DNA from: Pseudomonas pharyngis
Lineage (GTDB): Bacteria > Pseudomonadota > Gammaproteobacteria > Pseudomonadales > Pseudomonadaceae
Assembly (NCBI RefSeq): GCF_021602345.1
Contig: NZ_BQID01000006.1
Coordinates: forward strand, 248,001-312,000
Length of the DNA stretch: 64,000 nucleotides
Direction of reading: 5' to 3'
Part shown: positions 42,909 through 52,646 of the stretch, piece by piece
How positions within the stretch are numbered: the stretch's first letter is position 1
Layout: each line of letters opens with the position of its first letter
Position numbers and translations under genes: made by a program
The notes under the pieces: model-generated
Seen by the model: the letters and a program-made list of their open reading frames with translations, nothing else
The model's database searches: none
What the model was told of the DNA's origin: nothing

Positions 42909-43907
42909 TTATTGGCCGTTGTAGATCTGGTCGAAGATCCCGCCATCGTTGAAGTGGGTCTTCTGCACGGTGCGCCAGTCGCCGAAGGTCTTCTCGACCG
43001 ACAGGAAGTCGACTTTCGGGAAGCGATCGGTGTACTTGGCCAGTACCGCCGGGTCACGTGGACGCAGGTAGTTGGCGGCCGCGATTTCCTGACCTTGCGG
43101 CGACCACAGGAACTTCAGGTATTCCTCGGCAGCGGCGCGGGAGCCTTTCTTCTCGACCACTTTGTCGACCACCGACACCGGCGGCTCGGCTTCAGCGGAA
43201 ACGCTTGGGTAGATGACTTCGAACTGGTCGCGGCCAAATTCGCGGGCGATCATTTCGGCTTCGTTCTCGAAGGTCACCAGCACGTCACCGATCTGGTTGG
43301 TCATGAACGTGGTGGTCGCGGCGCGGCCACCGGTGTCCAGCACTGGCGCCTGCTTGAACAGCTTGCCGACGAAGTCCTTGGCCTTGTTCTCGTCACCGCC
43401 GTTTTTCAGCACGTAGCCCCAGGCCGACAGGTAGGTGTAGCGGCCGTTACCCGAGGTTTTCGGGTTCGGCACGATCACTTGCACGCCGTCCTTGAGCAGG
43501 TCCGGCCAGTCTTTCAGGGCTTTCGGGTTGCCCTTGCGGACGATGAATACGGTGGCCGAGGTGAACGGCGCGCTGTTGTTCGGCAGCCGAGTGACCCAGT
43601 CCTTCGGCACCAATTGGCCGTTGTCGGCCAGGGCGTTGATGTCGGTGGCCATGTTCATGGTGATGACGTCAGCCGGCAGGCCGTCGATCACCGAACGGGC
43701 TTGCTTGCTCGAACCGCCGAAAGACATCTGCACCGTGATGTTTTCGTTGTGTTCGGCCTGCCAGTGTTTCTGGAACGCAGTGTTGTAGTCCTTGTAGAAA
43801 TCGCGCATCACGTCGTAGGACACGTTGAGCAGGGTCGGTGCGGCCTGAGCCACGCTGCCGAAGGCAAGACCTGCGGCGAGAAGTGAGGCGCCAAAGAGTT
43901 TTTTCAC
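42909..43907 (-). CDS. sbp: Sulfate ABC transporter substrate-binding protein
   Basis: A 332-aa periplasmic binding protein with a Sec signal (LAAGLAFGSVAQAAP) and Sbp/CysP signatures (NVSYDVMRDFYKDYN; VPNPKTSGNGRYTYL). GTG 43907 with AAGGA seven bases upstream is preferred. No cysTWA permease genes are adjacent in the window, so it works with permeases encoded elsewhere. Likely induced by sulfur limitation (family knowledge). Confidence 0.93.
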   Translation of the reverse strand: MKKLFGASLLAAGLAFGSVAQAAPTLLNVSYDVMRDFYKDYNTAFQKHWQAEHNENITVQMSFGGSSKQARSVIDGLPADVITMNMATDINALADNGQLVPKDWVTRLPNNSAPFTSATVFIVRKGNPKALKDWPDLLKDGVQVIVPNPKTSGNGRYTYLSAWGYVLKNGGDENKAKDFVGKLFKQAPVLDTGGRAATTTFMTNQIGDVLVTFENEAEMIAREFGRDQFEVIYPSVSAEAEPPVSVVDKVVEKKGSRAAAEEYLKFLWSPQGQEIAAANYLRPRDPAVLAKYTDRFPKVDFLSVEKTFGDWRTVQKTHFNDGGIFDQIYNGQ

Positions 43908-44012
43908 TGCGCATTCCTTGTTCTGTGGGGGTGTTTTTGACAATGATAAGGCCATTTGCCAGCGACTATAGCGGGGCGCGCATAGTCGCTTAAAGATTAA
44001 AAAGAACTTTGC

Positions 44013-44837
44013 TTATTCCATTTTCTTGAATAACGGATTACCGCATCGCGAACAGAATGCGGCGCCGCTTTCATGGCTCTTTTTCTGGCAAACCGGGCAG
44101 TCGTGTTGCAACTGTTCACCACGCATCGCATTGGCCAGTTCGGCGGTGAAGATCCCGGTGGGTACCGCGATGATCGAGTAACCAGTGATCATCACCAGCG
44201 ACGAAATCACCTGGCCCAACGGAGTCTTCGGCACGATGTCGCCAAAGCCGACGGTGGTCAGGGTCACGATAGCCCAATAGATCCCCTTGGGAATGCTGGT
44301 GAAGCCGTGTTCCGGGCCTTCGATCACGTACATCAACGTGCCGAACACGGTTACGAGTGTGCAGACGCTCACCAGAAACACCACGATCTTCTGCTTGCTG
44401 CCACGCAGCGCCGACATCAGGTAGTTGGCTTGCTTGAGGTACGGACTGAGTTTGAGGACGCGGAAAATTCGCAGCATCCGGATGATCCGGATAATCAGCA
44501 AGTACTGCGCATCGCTGTAGTACAGCGCGAGGATGCCCGGCACGATCGCCAGCAGATCCACCAATCCGTAAAAACTGAAGGCATAGCGCAACGGTTTGGG
44601 TGAGCAGTACAGGCGCAGAATGTACTCGCCGGCAAAGATGATGGTGAACCCCCACTCGATATACGCCAGCACATCGGCGTAATTGCGGTGAACGCTGTCG
44701 ATGCTGTCGAGCATCACGATCACCAGGCTGGCGAGAATGATCAACAGCAGGATGCCGTCGAAACGTCGCCCGGCGGGGGTGTCGCTCTGGAAAATCATGA
44801 CGTAAAGCTGTTCACGCCAGTGCTGGTTACTGTCCAT
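44013..44837 (-). CDS. Voltage-gated-type potassium channel with C-terminal zinc ribbon
   Basis: 274 aa with six transmembrane segments. S4-like basic helix RIIRMLRIFRVLKL (117-130) and selectivity filter TVGFGD (195-200) mark a Kv-type channel subunit. A C-terminal zinc ribbon C247-C250-C262-C265 follows the last helix. Synteny with PA1496 (a characterised K+ channel family) is recalled, not tested. Confidence 0.92.
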   Translation of the reverse strand: MDSNQHWREQLYVMIFQSDTPAGRRFDGILLLIILASLVIVMLDSIDSVHRNYADVLAYIEWGFTIIFAGEYILRLYCSPKPLRYAFSFYGLVDLLAIVPGILALYYSDAQYLLIIRIIRMLRIFRVLKLSPYLKQANYLMSALRGSKQKIVVFLVSVCTLVTVFGTLMYVIEGPEHGFTSIPKGIYWAIVTLTTVGFGDIVPKTPLGQVISSLVMITGYSIIAVPTGIFTAELANAMRGEQLQHDCPVCQKKSHESGAAFCSRCGNPLFKKME

Positions 44838-44858
44838 GGATCACGCCTGAATCAAAGA

Positions 44859-45773
44859 TCAGCGCAGCCTAGGTTGATTCTCCCCGCGAGCGCAAGGCGC
44901 GCCGCTGATCTGCGGTTGTTGCATCAGGCGAATGCCGGTGCGCAGCAGCCAGCAGGCGAGAATGAACGGTGCCGTGAGGGTTGCCAGACCCAGGGCACTG
45001 AACAGCGGCGCCAACAGCAGCGCCAGGCCGATGCCGAACAGCGGCAGCCACGGTTGCTGGCGCTGGGTGCTGAAGGCGAGGGCGGCGAGGACTGCGTTGT
45101 AACCACCCAGACCCAGCAACGCGATTTGGCTGTCGTGGTGCAACAGGCTGGAGCCCAGACCTATGACCGAAGCCAGCAGCGCCCAGGCAAAGGCCCGGCG
45201 ATCGGCGATCAGCAAACCGGCGGCGATCAAACCACCGGCCAACGGATGGTCGAGGAACATCACCTGACCGAAGCCTTTCAGGCCGGCACCGAGCAGGTTC
45301 ACGGTGTTCAGTTCAAGCGCCGGTGCGGCGGACAAAGGCTCGGCGAAACACAGGAACAGCCAGCTCAGCAATACGAACGGCGCGGTGTAGGCGGGCAGGT
45401 ATTCGGTGAGGCGCACGCGCTTGAGCCACTGCTGCGTGATCATCGCGCTCAGCCCACCGGCCGCCAGAATCAGCGGCGGCAGCATCGGCGACCAGGGGAA
45501 ATACAGGCTCAGCAACAGGCCGACCAGCACGCCGTTGTAGCTGAACAGTCCGGCCTGACGATCCGCCTTGGCGTAGTTGCGCCGTTGCGCGGTGAGCAAA
45601 CCGGCGACCGCGCCGAGCAGCGCACCGGCGAACAGCACCGGCGCGGTGAATAGAATGGCCAAAAGGCACAGGAGTCCACACAGCGGATGACGCTGGAGGA
45701 AGATTTGACTGAAGCCGTTGAGCAAAGCCTCGGCCCAGTCAGGGCAGTGGGTGTTGAAATGATTGGCAGGCAT
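44859..45773 (-). CDS. Urea transporter (UT family)
   Basis: A 304-aa polytopic protein. It has the duplicated UT signatures SYNGVLVGLLLSLYF and GGYNAVLAALAF, typical of the urea-channel fold. The start MPANHFNTHCPDWAEALLNGFSQIFLQ resembles bacterial Yut. It probably lets urea in for urease encoded elsewhere. Confidence 0.9.
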   Translation of the reverse strand: MPANHFNTHCPDWAEALLNGFSQIFLQRHPLCGLLCLLAILFTAPVLFAGALLGAVAGLLTAQRRNYAKADRQAGLFSYNGVLVGLLLSLYFPWSPMLPPLILAAGGLSAMITQQWLKRVRLTEYLPAYTAPFVLLSWLFLCFAEPLSAAPALELNTVNLLGAGLKGFGQVMFLDHPLAGGLIAAGLLIADRRAFAWALLASVIGLGSSLLHHDSQIALLGLGGYNAVLAALAFSTQRQQPWLPLFGIGLALLLAPLFSALGLATLTAPFILACWLLRTGIRLMQQPQISGAPCARGENQPRLR

Positions 45774-45820
45774 GTCTGGAGAATCTGGGCAGTAGGAAAA
45801 TCAAAGGGTCTTGCTTGAAG

Positions 45821-45911
45821 CTGTGGCGAGGGAGCTCATGCCCGGTGAATGCGGTGTCTCTTGTGGAAACCGTCATGCCGGGCGTCGGGAGCACGCTCCC
45901 TCGCCACACAG
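45821..45911. repeat. BIME of GTGGCGAGGGAGC-type REPs
   Basis: Outer inverted arms CTGTGGCGAGGGAGC and GCTCCCTCGCCACAC, about 60 bases apart, the GIII class of fluorescent pseudomonads. It lies between pyk and the urea transporter gene. Confidence 0.85.
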
Positions 45912-45918
45912 GTGTTGC

Positions 45919-47334
45919 TTAAATCAATGTTTCGATCCGCAGCGAATTAGTCGACCCCGGCTGCCCGAACGGCACACCCGCGGTGATCAGCAACGTATCG
46001 CCACGCTCGGCCATTCCTTGCGCCTGAGCGATTTCCAACGCGGTCGAGCACACCTCATCCACCTGACGCAGGCGATCATTGACCACCGAATGAATGCCCC
46101 ACGCCACGCTGAGGCGGCGGGCGGTCTGCAGGTTCGGCGTCAGGTTGAGGATCGGCGCTTTCGGCCGCTCCCGCGCCGTACGCAGACTCGATGCACCGGA
46201 CTCGCTGTAGTTGACCAGCACCGCCACCGGCAGCACGTTGCTGATCCGGCGGATCGCACAACTGATCGCATCGGACACGGTCGCTTCGGCTTTCGGCCGG
46301 CTGACGTCGAGTTGGGTCTGGTAGTCCGGACCGTTCTCCACCTGGCGGATGATCTTGCTCATCATCTGCACGGCTTCCAGCGGGTACTCGCCGGACGCGG
46401 TTTCGGCCGACAGCATCACCGCATCGGCGCCTTCGGCCACGGCGTTGGCCACGTCGGTGACTTCGGCGCGGGTCGGCGCCGGGGAGAAGCGCATCGACTC
46501 GAGCATCTGCGTCGCCACCACCACCGGTTTGCCGAGGTGGCGGCAGGTGGTGATGATGTTTTTCTGGATCTGCGGCACGCTTTCGGCCGGCACTTCCACG
46601 CCCAGGTCACCGCGAGCCACCATGATCGCGTCGCTCAGTTCGGCGATTTCGCGCAGTTGCTCGACGGCCGACGGCTTCTCGATTTTCGCCATCAGGAACG
46701 CCTTGTCGCCGATCAGCGCGCGGGCCTCGATGATGTCTTGCGGACGCTGCACGAACGACAACGCGACCCAGTCCACCCCCAGCTCCAGACCGAAGCTCAG
46801 ATCGCGACGATCCTTGGTGGTCAGCGGGCTCAGATCGAGCACCGCTTGCGGCACATTCACACCTTTGCGGTCCGACAGTTCGCCGCCATTGAGCACGGTG
46901 GTGTCGATCGCGTCGGTGTATTTGGTCACGACTCGCAGGCGCAGTTTGCCGTCATCCAGCAGCAGATCCATCCCGGCTTCCAGCGCCGCGATGATCTCCG
47001 GGTGCGGCAGGCTCACCCGGCGCTCATCGCCCGGCGTTGCGTCCAGATCAAGGCGGAACGCCTGACCGCGATGCAAATGAACCTTGCCGTCAGCGAACTT
47101 GCCGACCCGCAGTTTCGGCCCTTGCAGGTCCATCAGGATCCCGAGCGGGTAGTTGAGCTGGCGCTCGACTTCGCGGATCCACTGATAGCGCTTGGCGTGG
47201 TCGGCGTGATCGCCGTGGCTGAAGTTGAGGCGGAAGATATTGACCCCGGCCTCGACCAGCTCGCGGATGTCTTCGATGCCGTCGACGGCAGGCCCGAGGG
47301 TGGCGAGGATTTTGACCTTTTTATCAGGCGTCAT
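45919..47334 (-). CDS. pykF: Pyruvate kinase
   Basis: A 471-aa pyruvate kinase: substrate/K+ site FRLNFSHG, active-site MAKIEKPSAVEQ, DLGVEVP. It makes pyruvate and ATP from phosphoenolpyruvate; in this operon it completes glyoxylate assimilation after glycerate kinase. ATG overlaps the ttuD stop (ATGA). Confidence 0.93.
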   Translation of the reverse strand: MTPDKKVKILATLGPAVDGIEDIRELVEAGVNIFRLNFSHGDHADHAKRYQWIREVERQLNYPLGILMDLQGPKLRVGKFADGKVHLHRGQAFRLDLDATPGDERRVSLPHPEIIAALEAGMDLLLDDGKLRLRVVTKYTDAIDTTVLNGGELSDRKGVNVPQAVLDLSPLTTKDRRDLSFGLELGVDWVALSFVQRPQDIIEARALIGDKAFLMAKIEKPSAVEQLREIAELSDAIMVARGDLGVEVPAESVPQIQKNIITTCRHLGKPVVVATQMLESMRFSPAPTRAEVTDVANAVAEGADAVMLSAETASGEYPLEAVQMMSKIIRQVENGPDYQTQLDVSRPKAEATVSDAISCAIRRISNVLPVAVLVNYSESGASSLRTARERPKAPILNLTPNLQTARRLSVAWGIHSVVNDRLRQVDEVCSTALEIAQAQGMAERGDTLLITAGVPFGQPGSTNSLRIETLI

Positions 47335-48605
47335 GATTTAGAGCTCTCGAGGATCAGGATGGCGCGGAAGTCGTTGACGTTGGTGCGGGTCGGTTCGGTG
47401 ACGATCAGCGCATCGAGCGCCGCGAAGTAGCCGTAACCGTTGTTGTTATCCAGCTCGTCGCTGGCGCTCAGGCCCAGGGCGGCGGCACGGGCATAGCTGT
47501 CCGGGGTCATGATCGCGCCGGCGTTATCTTCCGAGCCGTCGATGCCGTCGGTGTCGCCGGCCAGCGCATAGACGCCGGGCTGGCCCTTGAGGCTGTCGGT
47601 GAGGCTGAGGAGAAATTCGGCGTTGCGTCCGCCACGACCATTGCCGCGCACGGTCACAGTGGTTTCGCCGCCGGAGAGAATCACGCACGGCGCTGCCAGT
47701 GGCTGGCCGTGATGGATGATCTGGCGCGCGATGCCGGCGTGGACTTTCGCCACTTCACGGGATTCGCCTTCCAGGTCGCCGAGGATCAGCGTGCTGAAAC
47801 CGGCCTGACGGCATTTCACCGCCGCCGCATCCAGCGATTGCTGAGGGCGGGCGATCAACTGGAAGTGACTGCGGGCCAGGCTCGGATCGCCGGGTTTGAC
47901 GGTTTCCGATTCCGGGCTTTGCAGCCAGCTGCGCACGGACGCCGGAATCTCGATGCCGTAGCGCTTTATGATCGCCAGCGCTTCGGCGCTGGTGCTCGGG
48001 TCGGCCACGGTCGGGCCGGAGGCGATGACCGTGGCAAGATCGCCCGGTACATCGGAAATCGCGTAGGTGTAAACAGTCGCCGGCCAGCAGGCCTTGCCCA
48101 GGCGTCCGCCCTTGATCGCCGAGAGGTGCTTGCGCACGCAGTTCATCTCGCCGATGGTCGCGCCGGATTTGAGCAGGGCTTTGTTGATCGATTGCTTGTC
48201 GGCCAGGGTGATGCCTTCGGCCGGCAGCGCCAGCAGGGCAGAGCCGCCACCGGACAGCAGGAAAATCACGCGGTCGTCTTCGCTCAGATTGCTGACCAGT
48301 TCCAGCACGCGTTTGGCCACGGCCAGACCGGCAGCGTCCGGCACGGGGTGCGCGGCTTCGACCACTTCGATTTTTTCGCACGGGGCGCCGTGACCGTAGC
48401 GGGTCACCACAAGGCCCGAGACTTCACCTTCCCAGCAGCGCTCGACCACTTGCGCCATGGCAGCGGCAGCCTTGCCGGCGCCGATGACGATCACGCGACC
48501 TGTGCGATCGGCCGGCAGATGCGCTTCGAGGACCTGGTTCGGATGGGCCGCGTCGATGGCTGTGGCAAACAGCTCGCGCAGCAGTTGTTGCGGATCGACC
48601 GACAT
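47331..48605 (-). CDS. ttuD: Glycerate 2-kinase TtuD (MOFRL family)
   Basis: A 424-aa glycerate-2-kinase of the TtuD/GckA family (older label: hydroxypyruvate reductase). Landmarks are VIGAGKAAAAMAQ near the N-terminus and SGGGSALL and LAGDTDGIDGS later. It phosphorylates D-glycerate from GlxR. pykF is translationally coupled downstream; a REP pair separates it from glxR upstream. Confidence 0.92.
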   Translation of the reverse strand: MSVDPQQLLRELFATAIDAAHPNQVLEAHLPADRTGRVIVIGAGKAAAAMAQVVERCWEGEVSGLVVTRYGHGAPCEKIEVVEAAHPVPDAAGLAVAKRVLELVSNLSEDDRVIFLLSGGGSALLALPAEGITLADKQSINKALLKSGATIGEMNCVRKHLSAIKGGRLGKACWPATVYTYAISDVPGDLATVIASGPTVADPSTSAEALAIIKRYGIEIPASVRSWLQSPESETVKPGDPSLARSHFQLIARPQQSLDAAAVKCRQAGFSTLILGDLEGESREVAKVHAGIARQIIHHGQPLAAPCVILSGGETTVTVRGNGRGGRNAEFLLSLTDSLKGQPGVYALAGDTDGIDGSEDNAGAIMTPDSYARAAALGLSASDELDNNNGYGYFAALDALIVTEPTRTNVNDFRAILILESSKS

Positions 48606-48650
48606 GGCGGGCTCCCGGAATTCTTGTTATTCGAAAGGGCAACTCGGAAC

Positions 48651-48741
48651 CCTGTGGGAGCTAGCCTGCTAGCGATTCAGGCGCTGAGGTCTGGCAGACA
48701 CTCCGCGTTGATTCCATCGCCAGCAGGCTGGCTCCCACAGG
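48651..48741. repeat. BIME between ttuD and glxR
   Basis: Outer inverted CCTGTGGGAGC arms; the left hairpin is the GCTAGCCTGCTAGC variant, the right GCCAGCAGGCTGGC. The GCTAGC variant recurs only near the RAYT gene in this window (53780-53851). Confidence 0.87.
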
Positions 48742-48763
48742 TTTGATGCAGGTTGGGGCAGGC

Positions 48764-49657
48764 TTACTTCTTGTCGCGAATCGAGAAGTTGGCCATGTGT
48801 TCCAGGCCCTTGATCAGCGCCGAGTGGTCCCAGTTGCTGCCACCGATGGCCGCGCAGGTGCTGAACACTTGCTGGGCGTTGGCAGTGTTCGGCAGGTTGA
48901 TGTTCAGCTCCTTGGCGCCTTGCAGGGCCAGGTTCAGGTCCTTCTGGTGCAGGCTGATGCGGAAGCCCGGATCGAAGGTGCCCTTGATCATGCGCTCACC
49001 GTGCACTTCGAGGATCTTCGAGGAGGCGAAGCCACCCATCAGCGCTTCACGCACCTTGGCCGGATCGGCACCGTTTTTCGAAGCGAACAGCAGGGCTTCG
49101 GCCACGGCCTGAATGTTCAGGGCAACGATGATCTGGTTCGCCACCTTGGCGGTCTGACCGTCGCCATTGCCACCAACCAGGGTGATGTTCTTACCCATGG
49201 CCTGGAACAGCGGCAGTGCGCGTTCGAAGGCATCGGCGTCGCCACCGACCATGATGCTCAGGGTTGCAGCCTTGGCGCCGACTTCACCGCCGGACACCGG
49301 AGCGTCGAGGTATTGCGCGCCTTTCTCGTTGATCTTCGCGGCGAAAGCCTTGGTGGCGGTCGGCGAGATCGAGCTCATGTCGATCACGACTTTGCCTTTG
49401 CCGATACCGGCCGCGACGCCGTCGGCGCGGAACAGCACGTCGTCGACCTGGGGGGTATCCGGCACCATCACGATAATGAATTCAGCTTCCTGGGCCACTT
49501 CTTTCGGGTTGGCCAGGGCAACGGCGCCAGCGGCGACCAGGTCGGCAGGGGCGGCGTCGTGGTGCGCCGACAGGAACAGGCTGTGACCGGCTTTCTGCAG
49601 GTTCGCTGCCATTGGGTGGCCCATGATGCCGGTGCCGATGAATCCGATTTTAGCCAT
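48764..49657 (-). CDS. glxR: Tartronate semialdehyde reductase GlxR
   Basis: A 297-aa beta-hydroxyacid dehydrogenase: NAD(P) motif GFIGTGIMGHPMA, DAPVSGGEVGA, catalytic Lys in NGDGQTAKVANQ. It reduces tartronate semialdehyde to D-glycerate. Second step after Gcl (with Hyi isomerising hydroxypyruvate). Confidence 0.94.
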   Translation of the reverse strand: MAKIGFIGTGIMGHPMAANLQKAGHSLFLSAHHDAAPADLVAAGAVALANPKEVAQEAEFIIVMVPDTPQVDDVLFRADGVAAGIGKGKVVIDMSSISPTATKAFAAKINEKGAQYLDAPVSGGEVGAKAATLSIMVGGDADAFERALPLFQAMGKNITLVGGNGDGQTAKVANQIIVALNIQAVAEALLFASKNGADPAKVREALMGGFASSKILEVHGERMIKGTFDPGFRISLHQKDLNLALQGAKELNINLPNTANAQQVFSTCAAIGGSNWDHSALIKGLEHMANFSIRDKK

Positions 49658-49700
49658 GAGAAAATCCTCTTGTTTTTGTCTTGCTCAAGCAAATAGGGGG

Positions 49701-50483
49701 TCAGATCGCGTTGTGGGTCTTCAGCCAGCCGAGGCCCGCTTCCGTGGTGGTCAGCGGTTTGTACTCGCAGCCGACCCAGCCCTGATAACCGATGCGATCG
49801 AGGTGTTCGAACAGGAAGCGGTAGTTGATCTCGCCGGTGCCCGGCTCGTTGCGGCCCGGGTTGTCGGCCAGCTGCACATGGTTGATCTCGGCCAGGTGCG
49901 ATTGCAGGGTGCGGGCCAGATCGCCTTCCATGATTTGCATGTGATAGATGTCGTATTGCAGGAACAGATTGGCGCTGCCGACCTGCTCGCGAATCGACAG
50001 GGCCTGTGCCGTGTTGTTCAGGTAGAAGCCCGGGATATCGCGTGTATTGATCGCTTCCATCACCAGTTTGATGCCGACGGCTTGCAGCTTGTCGGCGGCG
50101 TACTTGAGGTTGGCGACGAAGGTCTTTTCAACGGTGGCATCGTCCACGCCCTGCGGACGGATACCGGCCAGGCAGTTGACCTGGGTGTTGCCCAGCACCT
50201 GGGCGTAAGCGATGGCCAGGTCGACCCCGGCGCGGAACTCTTCGACCCGGTCCGGCAGGCACGCGATACCGCGCTCGCCCTTGGCCCAGTCACCGGCCGG
50301 CAGGTTGAACAGCACTTGGGTCAGACCGTTGGCGTCGAGTTTGGCCTTGATTTCGGCAGAGCTGAAATCGTACGGGAACAGGTACTCGACACCGCTGAAG
50401 CCAGCCTTGGCGGCGGCGTCGAAACGGGCAAGGAAATCCTGTTCGGTGAACAGCATGGACAGGTTGGCTGCGAAACGCGGCAT
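49701..50483 (-). CDS. hyi: Hydroxypyruvate isomerase Hyi
   Basis: A 260-aa TIM-barrel isomerase of the xylose-isomerase-like family (FLARFDAAAKAGFSGVEYL; NHVQLADNPGRNEPGTGEIN). It interconverts hydroxypyruvate and tartronate semialdehyde. 43 bases separate its end from the glxR start. The spacer upstream (50484-50602) contains a hairpin repeat. Confidence 0.94.
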   Translation of the reverse strand: MPRFAANLSMLFTEQDFLARFDAAAKAGFSGVEYLFPYDFSSAEIKAKLDANGLTQVLFNLPAGDWAKGERGIACLPDRVEEFRAGVDLAIAYAQVLGNTQVNCLAGIRPQGVDDATVEKTFVANLKYAADKLQAVGIKLVMEAINTRDIPGFYLNNTAQALSIREQVGSANLFLQYDIYHMQIMEGDLARTLQSHLAEINHVQLADNPGRNEPGTGEINYRFLFEHLDRIGYQGWVGCEYKPLTTTEAGLGWLKTHNAI

Positions 50484-50537
50484 GGTGGTCTCCTAAAACA
50501 GTTTTGACACGGTTGGTCAGACTGAACGCGATCAAGT

Positions 50538-50590
50538 CCCCTCTCCTGGGGGAGAGGGACATGTAGCCACCCTCTCCCGGAGGGAGAGGG
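50538..50590. repeat. Pair of CCCTCTCC hairpins between hyi and gcl
   Basis: CCCCTCTCC-TGG-GGGAGAGGG and CCCTCTCCC-GG-AGGGAGAGGG lie side by side. They are the cores of the same element found at 3787-3962 and 63777-63921. The intra-operon position may lower expression of genes after gcl. Confidence 0.78.
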
Positions 50591-50602
50591 AGCCGGTTAC
50601 GT

Positions 50603-52378
50603 TCAGTCGAGCAACGAAATCGCGGTAGGCGCATCGTTGCCGACCAGCGCCAGGTCTTCGAATTCGTTGACGGCGTTGATCTCGGTCCCCATGGAGATGT
50701 TGGTCACACGCTCCAGAATGATCTCGACGATCACCGGCACCTTGAACTCTTCGATCAGCTCTTCGGCCTTGCGCAGGGCAGGGGCGATGTCAGCCGGTTC
50801 GAACACACGCAGTGCCTTGCAGCCCAGGCCTTCGGCGACTGCGACGTGGTCGACACCATAACCGTTGAGTTCCGGCGCGTTCAGGTTATCGAAGGACAGC
50901 TGCACGCAGTAGTCCATATCGAACCCGCGCTGGGCCTGACGGATCAGCCCCAGGTACGAGTTGTTCACCACGACGTGGATGTACGGCAGTTTGAACTGAG
51001 CGCCGACCGCCAGTTCTTCGATCATGAACTGGAAGTCATAGTCCCCCGACAGGGCCACGACTTTACGGTTCGGATCGGCCTTCACCACGCCCAGCGCTGC
51101 CGGAATGGTCCAGCCCAACGGGCCGGCCTGGCCGCAGTTGATCCAGTGACGCGGCTTGTAGACGTGCAGGAACTGCGCGCCGGCAATCTGCGACAGACCA
51201 ATGGTGCTGACGTAGCAGGTGTCCTTGCCGAACACCTGGTTCATTTCTTCGTAGACGCGCTGCGGCTTGACCGGCACGTTGTCGAAGTGGGTCTTGCGGT
51301 GCAGGCTGGCCTTGCGCTGCTGGCAATCCTGCAGCCAGGCAGAGCGGTTTTTCAGCTTGCCGGCGGCTTGCCATTCACGGGCGACTTCGATGAACACGGT
51401 CAGCGCGGCGGCAGCGTCGGAAACGATGCCCAGGTCCGGGGTGAACACGCGGCCGATCTGGGTCGGTTCGATGTCGACGTGAATGAACTTGCGGCCTTCG
51501 GTGTAGACGTCGACCGAGCCGGTGTGACGGTTCGCCCAGCGGTTGCCGACGCCCAGTACCACGTCGGACTTGAGCAGGGTGGCGTTGCCGTAACGGTGCG
51601 AAGTCTGCAGACCGACCATGCCGACCATCAGCGGGTGATCGTCCGGAATGGTGCCCCAGCCCATCAGGGTCGGGATGACCGGAATGCCGGTCAGCTCGGC
51701 GAACTCGACCAGCAGTTCGCTGGCGTCGGCGTTGATGATGCCGCCCCCGGCCACCAGCAATGGACGCTCGGCCTGATCCAGCATTGCCAGGGCTTTTTCG
51801 ACCTGCACGCGGGTGGCGCTTGGCTTGGCCAGCGGCAGTGGCTGGTAGGCGTCGATGTCGAATTCGATTTCAGCCATCTGCACGTCGAACGGCAGGTCGA
51901 TCAGCACCGGGCCCGGACGGCCGGAACGCATTTCGTAGAAGGCTTTCTGGAACGCATAAGGCACCTGGCCCGGCTCCAGAACGGTGGTCGCCCACTTGGT
52001 CACCGGCTTGACGATGCTGGTGATGTCGACGGCCTGGAAGTCTTCCTTGTGCATACGGGCGCGGGGTGCCTGCCCGGTGATGCAGAGGATCGGGATCGAG
52101 TCCGCGGAGGCGCTGTACAGACCGGTGACCATGTCGGTACCGGCCGGGCCGGAAGTACCGATGCACACGCCGATGTTGCCGGCCTTGGTGCGGGTGTAGC
52201 CCTCGGCCATGTGCGAGGCGCCTTCAACGTGGCGAGCGAGGACGTGATCGATGCCACCGACTTTCTGCAGGGCGGAGTACAGCGGGTTGATTGCAGCGCC
52301 CGGAATGCCAAAAGCGGTATCAACCCCTTCACGGCGCATCACCAGAACGGCGGCTTCGATTGCTCTCATTTTGCTCAT
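50603..52378 (-). CDS. gcl: Glyoxylate carboligase Gcl
   Basis: A 591-aa ThDP-dependent enzyme joining two glyoxylates to tartronate semialdehyde and CO2. Motifs: [20 protein letters not shown] (Gcl carries Val where other ThDP enzymes have the catalytic Glu), ThDP motif GDYDF...NN (SGDYDFQFM). ATG 52378 is the family start. First gene of gcl-hyi-glxR-ttuD-pykF. A TTGTATACAA palindrome lies 28-37 bases upstream. Confidence 0.95.
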   Translation of the reverse strand: MSKMRAIEAAVLVMRREGVDTAFGIPGAAINPLYSALQKVGGIDHVLARHVEGASHMAEGYTRTKAGNIGVCIGTSGPAGTDMVTGLYSASADSIPILCITGQAPRARMHKEDFQAVDITSIVKPVTKWATTVLEPGQVPYAFQKAFYEMRSGRPGPVLIDLPFDVQMAEIEFDIDAYQPLPLAKPSATRVQVEKALAMLDQAERPLLVAGGGIINADASELLVEFAELTGIPVIPTLMGWGTIPDDHPLMVGMVGLQTSHRYGNATLLKSDVVLGVGNRWANRHTGSVDVYTEGRKFIHVDIEPTQIGRVFTPDLGIVSDAAAALTVFIEVAREWQAAGKLKNRSAWLQDCQQRKASLHRKTHFDNVPVKPQRVYEEMNQVFGKDTCYVSTIGLSQIAGAQFLHVYKPRHWINCGQAGPLGWTIPAALGVVKADPNRKVVALSGDYDFQFMIEELAVGAQFKLPYIHVVVNNSYLGLIRQAQRGFDMDYCVQLSFDNLNAPELNGYGVDHVAVAEGLGCKALRVFEPADIAPALRKAEELIEEFKVPVIVEIILERVTNISMGTEINAVNEFEDLALVGNDAPTAISLLD

Positions 52379-52405
52379 GGTTTTGTGCCTCTTTACGTTT
52401 TGTAA

Positions 52406-52415
52406 TTGTATACAA
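52406..52415. promoter_or_regulatory. TTGTATACAA palindrome, gcl-proximal (GntR-type operator)
   Basis: A perfect 10-bp palindrome overlapping a possible -10 (TACAAT) for gcl. The GT-AC core is typical of GntR/FCD regulators. The probable regulator is GclR, the GntR-type repressor known from P. putida, encoded outside this window. Confidence 0.6.
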
Positions 52416-52543
52416 GTGGCTTTGCGCAGAGTGTATTCACGGCGGACGGCGCAGGTCAATCCATTTTCTCAAGCGCCTGTTTCATTCGTCGGAAGCCTGT
52501 TCTGCTGTGGCTTTTCGTCGCATGGAGCGCTTTTCGGGAATTA

Positions 52544-52553
52544 TTGTATACAA
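52544..52553. promoter_or_regulatory. TTGTATACAA palindrome, glcG-like-gene-proximal (GntR-type operator)
   Basis: Second identical palindrome, 138 bases from the first and 94 bases before the GlcG-like gene. Two copies flanking the intergenic region fit coordinated control of the divergent transcripts. Confidence 0.6.
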
Positions 52554-52646
52554 AAAAATAATTCATTGTGTTCTATTTGTTGCATCGGGCTGCGGCACTT
52601 GCGCGCAGTCCAACGACTTTCCCAATAACAAAATGAGGACGGCACC

